Below are positions 43,553-47,239 of a stretch of 47,239 nucleotides of DNA, one piece after another. Both the position numbers and the translations under genes were made by a program. The stretch covers positions 1-47,239 of the forward strand of contig CANRFV010000010.1 in assembly GCA_947629985.1 (NCBI GenBank), read 5' to 3'. A model generated the notes under the pieces. That model was not told where the DNA came from and did not search any database. It saw nothing but the letters and a program-made list of their open reading frames with translations. Every line of letters starts with the position of its first letter. Position 1 is the first letter of the stretch. The DNA is from an uncultured Clostridia bacterium (GTDB taxonomy: Bacteria > Bacillota > Clostridia > Christensenellales > CAG-314).

Positions 43553-44242
43553 ATGTTGACAATAGGCATAGTAGACGACGGAGTGGGCTTTTATCCTACT
43601 CTAAACAAACTCAAACAGGTAGTTTCGGCAAACTTTGTGTGTTTGTTGGTAAACGACAATTTTCCGTTGGGCAACGCCACGTCGCACCAATTGTACGCGG
43701 CGGGCAGCAACGCGATAAACAAGTTGACCGATATGGATTGCGACGCCGTCGTACTGTCGTCCGTAGCGTTGTCGGCGCGGTGTTTCAAGCCTATGTCGCA
43801 AACTTCCGCGGTTTCGCTGTTCGGGTGCGACGCTCCCGTAATACACGCGTCCACGTATACCGCGTCCAACGTGTTGGTGGTGGGCGATCAGTACGTTGTG
43901 CGCGCGCAAAGTTTGCCCAACGTCATAGCGTGCAGTATGCCGGAATTTCCCGCTCTGGCGGAACGCGGCGACGAGCGCGAGTTGGTAAAATACATCGAAC
44001 AGTGCTGCGAGCGGTACAGCGGCTCGTTCGATTGCATTGCGCTTGCCAACAGCAGTATGAATATGTACAAGCACTGTTTTTCGCGGGTTTTTCCCAACGT
44101 GCAGATATTCGACAGCCTTGAAGGAGTTGCGCGCAAAATACGCAAAAAATACAAAAAAGCATCCAAAGAAGAGGGCTCTTACACCGTTATAGATCTGTCG
44201 GGCGAGCAAATAGGCGAAAAATATAATTTTTTTCTGCAATAA
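43553..44242 (+). CDS. glutamate-racemase-like protein lacking both catalytic cysteines
   Basis: This 229-residue protein has the Asp/Glu racemase fold pattern of MurI: IGIVDDGVG at the start (compare IGVFDSGVGG), the NFPLGN block near 36-41 (compare PYG), a VVLSSVALSA strand at 66-75 in place of VVACNTASA, and IALANSSMNMYKHCF in place of LGCTHYPLL. VQIFDSLEGVARKI at the end matches the MurI end. The two cysteines needed for racemisation are thus Ser69 and Asn, so it should not be a racemase. The ATG at 43553 follows GGGAGGAC. It may have a binding or moonlighting role. Confidence 0.75.
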   Translation: MLTIGIVDDGVGFYPTLNKLKQVVSANFVCLLVNDNFPLGNATSHQLYAAGSNAINKLTDMDCDAVVLSSVALSARCFKPMSQTSAVSLFGCDAPVIHASTYTASNVLVVGDQYVVRAQSLPNVIACSMPEFPALAERGDERELVKYIEQCCERYSGSFDCIALANSSMNMYKHCFSRVFPNVQIFDSLEGVARKIRKKYKKASKEEGSYTVIDLSGEQIGEKYNFFLQ

Positions 44243-44256
44243 ATTGTCAAACTCTC

Positions 44257-44285
44257 TTGAAAAATCGCCGTTGTTAGTATATAAT
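44257..44285 (+). promoter_or_regulatory. promoter of the EF-G-like gene
   Basis: TTGAAA (44257-44262) and TATAAT (44280-44285) are 17 bases apart. The leader of ~70 bases ends in CAGGAG before the ATG at 44362. Confidence 0.8.
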
Positions 44286-44361
44286 AAAAAACAGTGGTTT
44301 GTTAAAATGCGCAAATGTGTGCATACAAGACATCAATATAACATCAGGAGTAATTACTAAC

Positions 44362-46407
44362 ATGGCAGTATTTGCGAAAGACATCAGAAACGTTGCCCTT
44401 ATCGGACACAGCGGCGAAGGCAAAACAACCTTGGCGGAAGCGTTGCTGTACAATGCAAAGGCGTTGGACAGGTTTGGCAAAGTGGACGACGGCAACTCTA
44501 CAATGGACTTCGACCCCGAAGAAATAGCGCGTAAAATTTCCATCAGCCTATCGGTTGCAAATTGCACCTACAACGGTGTAAAAATCAACCTTATCGACGT
44601 ACCCGGATATTTCGACTTCGAATGTGAAATGTTGGAAGCGTTATCCGTAGCCGACAGCGCTATCATCGTAACCAGCGCAACGGGCTCTATGTCCGTAGGC
44701 ACGGAAAAGGCGTTGGAATATTGTTTGGAACACAAAATTCCCGCTTTGCTTTTCGTCAACGGTATCGACAAGGAAAACGCCAATTTTCAGGCTACCGTAG
44801 ACGCTGTCAAAGCCAAGTTTAACAAAGTTTCGTCCATTATCGTTCCCGAATATCAAGGCGCGCGCCTTGTGGGATACGTAAACGCGGTAAACGGCAAATA
44901 TTGCGGTTTTGGCGGCGGTTCGGACGCTGTTCCCGCCGCGTTGCAGGCGGAATTTGAAAGTCATCGCGACGCCATGGCGGAAGTTGCCGCCGAAGGCGAC
45001 GACGAACTTATGATGAAATTTCTCGAAGGCGAACAACTTACCGCCGACGAAATTACGCGCGGCTGCGCCTTGGGCATACTCAACAGCGCCACCGTTCCCG
45101 TGTTGGTAGGTTCCGCTATCAACCGTTGGGGTATCGATCAACTGTTGGATACCATCGTCGGTTCGCTGCCCAGCCCTGCCGACCGTCCCACTTTGGACGC
45201 AGCGGGCAAGCCTATCCAACCCGACGCCAATGCGCCCGTTGTTTTGCGCGTATTCAAAACCATCGCCGACCCGTTTGTGGGCAGACTGTCCATATTTAAG
45301 GTAGTCAGCGGCACGTTAAAGAGCGGCATGACTCTCAAAAACGTCAACAGCGCCGCCAACGAAAAGATCAGCACCGTATACTTTATGAAAGGCAAAAAGC
45401 AAGAAACCGCCGAGTGCGCTTGCGCAGGCGATATCGCCGCCTTGGCAAAACTTTCGGCAACTTCCACGGGCGACGTACTGTGCGAAAGCGGCGAAGTAAA
45501 TCTTGCTCCCATTCAATTGCCCCGTCCCGTGTATTCGCGCGCGGTTTATGCCGCCAAGAAGGGCGACGAAGACAAGGTATTCGGCGGACTGTCCAAGTTG
45601 AAGGACGAAGACATCGCCTTTACCGTTACCAAAGACCCCGAAACGGGCGAAATGTTGCTTTCCGGTCTGGGCGATACGCAACTCGACGTCATTTGCAAAA
45701 AACTCAAATCCAAGTTCAACTGCGAAGCGGTATTGCAAGATCCGCGCATTCCCTACCGTGAGACCATTCGCAAGCAGGTAGAAGCGGAAGGCAAGCACAA
45801 AAAGCAATCCGGCGGCGCAGGTCAGTACGGACACTGCAAGGTTCGTTTCGAACCGGGCGCTGCGGACGGCGTATTCGAATTTGTCGACGCGGTAGTGGGC
45901 GGCACCGTACCCCGTCAGTTCATTCCCTCGGTCGAAAAGGGATTGCGTCAAGCCATTCAAAAGGGCGTTCTTACGCAACTGTATCCTATGGTAGACTTAA
46001 AGTGTACGTTGTTCGACGGCTCTTCGCACCCCGTAGACAGCAAGGATATAGCGTTCCAGATGGCGGCTATACTTGCCTACAAGGCAGGCTGCGAAAAGGC
46101 TTCGCCCGTATTGCTCGAACCCATCTACGAACTCAAAATAACCGTTCCCGCCGATTATCTCGGCGACGTAATGGGCGATATGAACAAGCGCCGCGGCAGA
46201 ATAATGGGCACCGAAATGGTCGGCGGCAAGCAACTTGTAACGGCGGAAGCGCCTTTGAGTGAAATTCTCAAATACGCAACCGATCTGCGTTCTATGACGC
46301 AAGGTCGCGGCAAGTACGAAATGTCTTACGTGCGTTACGAGGAAGTTCCCGCGCCCAGCGTACCCAAGATCATCGAAGACGCCAAAAAGATTCTCGAAGA
46401 AGAATAA
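44362..46407 (+). CDS. EF-G-like translation factor GTPase (FusA2 type)
   Basis: This 681-residue protein has all five EF-G domains. G1 is GHSGEGKTT near residues 15-23, G3 is DVPGYFDF (compare DTPGHVDF), and G4 is VNGIDKEN, where the usual Lys of NKxD is Gly. The switch region GNSTMDFDPEEIARKISI is of the FusA2 kind, not canonical FusA. Domain II-V landmarks follow, including KHKKQSGGAGQYGHCKV. The family is known in Clostridia as a second EF-G whose role is unclear (back-translocation or stress). The ATG at 44362 is behind CAGGAG; the frame is open to 44299 but without a site. Confidence 0.9.
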   Translation: MAVFAKDIRNVALIGHSGEGKTTLAEALLYNAKALDRFGKVDDGNSTMDFDPEEIARKISISLSVANCTYNGVKINLIDVPGYFDFECEMLEALSVADSAIIVTSATGSMSVGTEKALEYCLEHKIPALLFVNGIDKENANFQATVDAVKAKFNKVSSIIVPEYQGARLVGYVNAVNGKYCGFGGGSDAVPAALQAEFESHRDAMAEVAAEGDDELMMKFLEGEQLTADEITRGCALGILNSATVPVLVGSAINRWGIDQLLDTIVGSLPSPADRPTLDAAGKPIQPDANAPVVLRVFKTIADPFVGRLSIFKVVSGTLKSGMTLKNVNSAANEKISTVYFMKGKKQETAECACAGDIAALAKLSATSTGDVLCESGEVNLAPIQLPRPVYSRAVYAAKKGDEDKVFGGLSKLKDEDIAFTVTKDPETGEMLLSGLGDTQLDVICKKLKSKFNCEAVLQDPRIPYRETIRKQVEAEGKHKKQSGGAGQYGHCKVRFEPGAADGVFEFVDAVVGGTVPRQFIPSVEKGLRQAIQKGVLTQLYPMVDLKCTLFDGSSHPVDSKDIAFQMAAILAYKAGCEKASPVLLEPIYELKITVPADYLGDVMGDMNKRRGRIMGTEMVGGKQLVTAEAPLSEILKYATDLRSMTQGRGKYEMSYVRYEEVPAPSVPKIIEDAKKILEEE

Positions 46408-46484
46408 TGGCGCTTGTTTGCGCATACGCTTAATGTCGCAAATGTTGGGAATAGAACCGTAATAATTATATTCGTCAACTTTAC

Positions 46485-46520
46485 AGCACCGCAAAAGCCG
46501 TTTTTTGCGGTGCTTTGTTT
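46485..46520 (+). terminator. terminator of the EF-G-like gene
   Basis: A perfect 12-bp stem AGCACCGCAAAA/TTTTGCGGTGCT is followed by TTGTTT. The remaining bases up to 46692 show no gene. Confidence 0.85.
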
Positions 46521-46692
46521 GGCGCAACCGCCCGTCCCCGTCCTCATTGCTCCTTTCGAACGACTCGGCGGCACAAATTCAATACAGATTGTTTAACACA
46601 AACTGCTCTAAAACCAATCGATCAAGTCGGCGTCAAAACAATAAGTTTAATGCGCTGTAATGTTTCGACATTTGCCGACAGCCTTTTATATT

Positions 46693-47061
46693 ATGGAAAC
46701 AAACACGCCTACCGTTCACGCAATGCATTTGGACGTACAGCCCGCCCGCGCCGTTGCAGACGGAACCAAGACCATAGAATTGAGATTGTACGATGCCAAA
46801 CGCCGCAGAATACGCGTTGGCGATATTATCGTATTCCACAGCGACATCGGCAGTATAACTGCGCAAGTGCGCGCTTTGCACGTATTCGATACCTTTGATC
46901 GATTGTACGGGCAACTCGATCTTACCAAATGCGGCTACACGGCAGAGCAACTTGCCGCAGCATCGCCCGACGATATGCTTGCATACTACGATATTCAACA
47001 TCAACGCAAGTGGGGTGTGGTGGGTATCGAAATTCAATTGTTGCAAGTAACCGCAAATTGA
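46693..47061 (+). CDS. ASCH domain protein
   Basis: This ~122-residue ASCH domain (PUA-like fold, thought to bind RNA or modified nucleotides) shows the hallmark HLDVQPARAVADGTKTIELRLYD..., then RRRIRVGDIIVFHS, and a C-terminal WGVVGIEIQLL strand. The start is uncertain: ATG 46693 has no ribosome site, and a TATATT (46687-46692) directly touches it; ATG 46660 and ATG 46723 are alternatives. The family core starts near 46720, so all three are compatible. Confidence 0.8.
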   Translation: METNTPTVHAMHLDVQPARAVADGTKTIELRLYDAKRRRIRVGDIIVFHSDIGSITAQVRALHVFDTFDRLYGQLDLTKCGYTAEQLAAASPDDMLAYYDIQHQRKWGVVGIEIQLLQVTAN

Positions 47062-47103
47062 CTCGTCTTTTGCAAAAAACTTTCGGAAGTTGCAAAAAAA
47101 TGT

Positions 47104-47132
47104 TTGACTTTTTTGCGGCGATGTAGTATAGT
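47104..47132 (+). promoter_or_regulatory. promoter near the right end
   Basis: TTGACT (47104-47109) and TATAGT (47127-47132) are 17 bases apart. It directs transcription out of the window. Confidence 0.75.
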
Positions 47133-47161
47133 AAATAGGCTGTTTGCAAAGGTGCAACGGC

Positions 47162-47221
47162 ATGATGCTTGACAACAGAATAGTAAAAGAATTGAAACAC
47201 AGTCAAAAACCAAGATTTTAG
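47162..47221 (+). CDS. possible 19-codon leader peptide
   Basis: Behind the promoter at 47104 and an AAAGGT site lies a short frame, ATGATG..., of 19 codons (rich in Lys, one His, ending KPRF), then stop. A second ribosome-site-like GAGGAG follows at 47231, two codons before the window ends, as if a main gene starts just outside. It may be a leader peptide or chance. Confidence 0.3.
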   Translation: MMLDNRIVKELKHSQKPRF

Positions 47222-47239
47222 CCGGCGGTTGAGGAGACT

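Overview
The window reads as chromosomal DNA of a bacterium of the Bacillota, most likely a gut-type Clostridia. The grounds are strong purine-rich ribosome binding sites, TTGACA/TATAAT promoters, Gram-positive lipoproteins with LxAC lipoboxes, paired YitT proteins, an MsmX-type shared sugar ATPase and a BspA-like leucine-rich-repeat lipoprotein. Any finer placement (for example Christensenellales) is a guess. There is no phage, insertion sequence or CRISPR array that I can see.

Layout. 1-3.3 kb: tRNA-Thr(CGU), a DUF378 membrane protein, two overlapping YitT genes and a tiny Gly/Cys-rich membrane protein on the opposite strand. 3.5-9.6 kb: housekeeping and membrane functions (MATE exporter, DNA-deoxyinosine glycosylase, HD hydrolase, peptidase T, MGDG-synthase-type glycosyltransferase, PlsC acyltransferase). 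The MATE and glycosylase genes look leaderless. 9.7-34.6 kb: a 25-kb carbohydrate locus. A LacI regulator and a GH3 beta-glucosidase run leftward; a probable operon of 12 genes runs rightward from a GH94 phosphorylase to a terminator at 34.65 kb. 34.7-39.9 kb: a zinc-ribbon membrane protein under a promoter with a poly-G spacer, then a MarR-headed redox/aromatic-type cassette (CMD-cupin gene broken by a frameshift, ABM monooxygenase, amidohydrolase, surface LRR-flavodoxin lipoprotein). Two diverged copies of a ~185-bp intergenic repeat flank this cassette. 40.1-47.2 kb: core genes (class II aldolase, GAPDH, ribosomal protein S20 with a long extension, a glutamate-racemase-like protein lacking both catalytic cysteines, an EF-G-like GTPase, an ASCH-domain protein).

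The main system. The 9.7-34.6 kb locus combines GH94, GH3, LacI and an ABC importer with two PF10091 (GH144-like) proteins, one a lipoprotein and one cytoplasmic. GH144 founders are endo-beta-1,2-glucanases, and a GH94 + GH3 + LacI + ABC set handles sophoro-oligosaccharides in Listeria. The simplest reading is therefore import and phosphorolysis of a beta-glucan, possibly beta-1,2-glucan. The linkage is inference. Unusual parts are two complete permease pairs and two binding proteins sharing one ATPase, a 972-residue binding protein with CBM-like domains, an NHL-TPR-Yip1 membrane protein translationally coupled to a DUF5696-like secreted protein between the permease pairs, a permease with a ~220-residue cytoplasmic extension, and a surface lipoprotein made of five beta-sandwich modules. 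This assembly is the best candidate for a poorly described biological system here.
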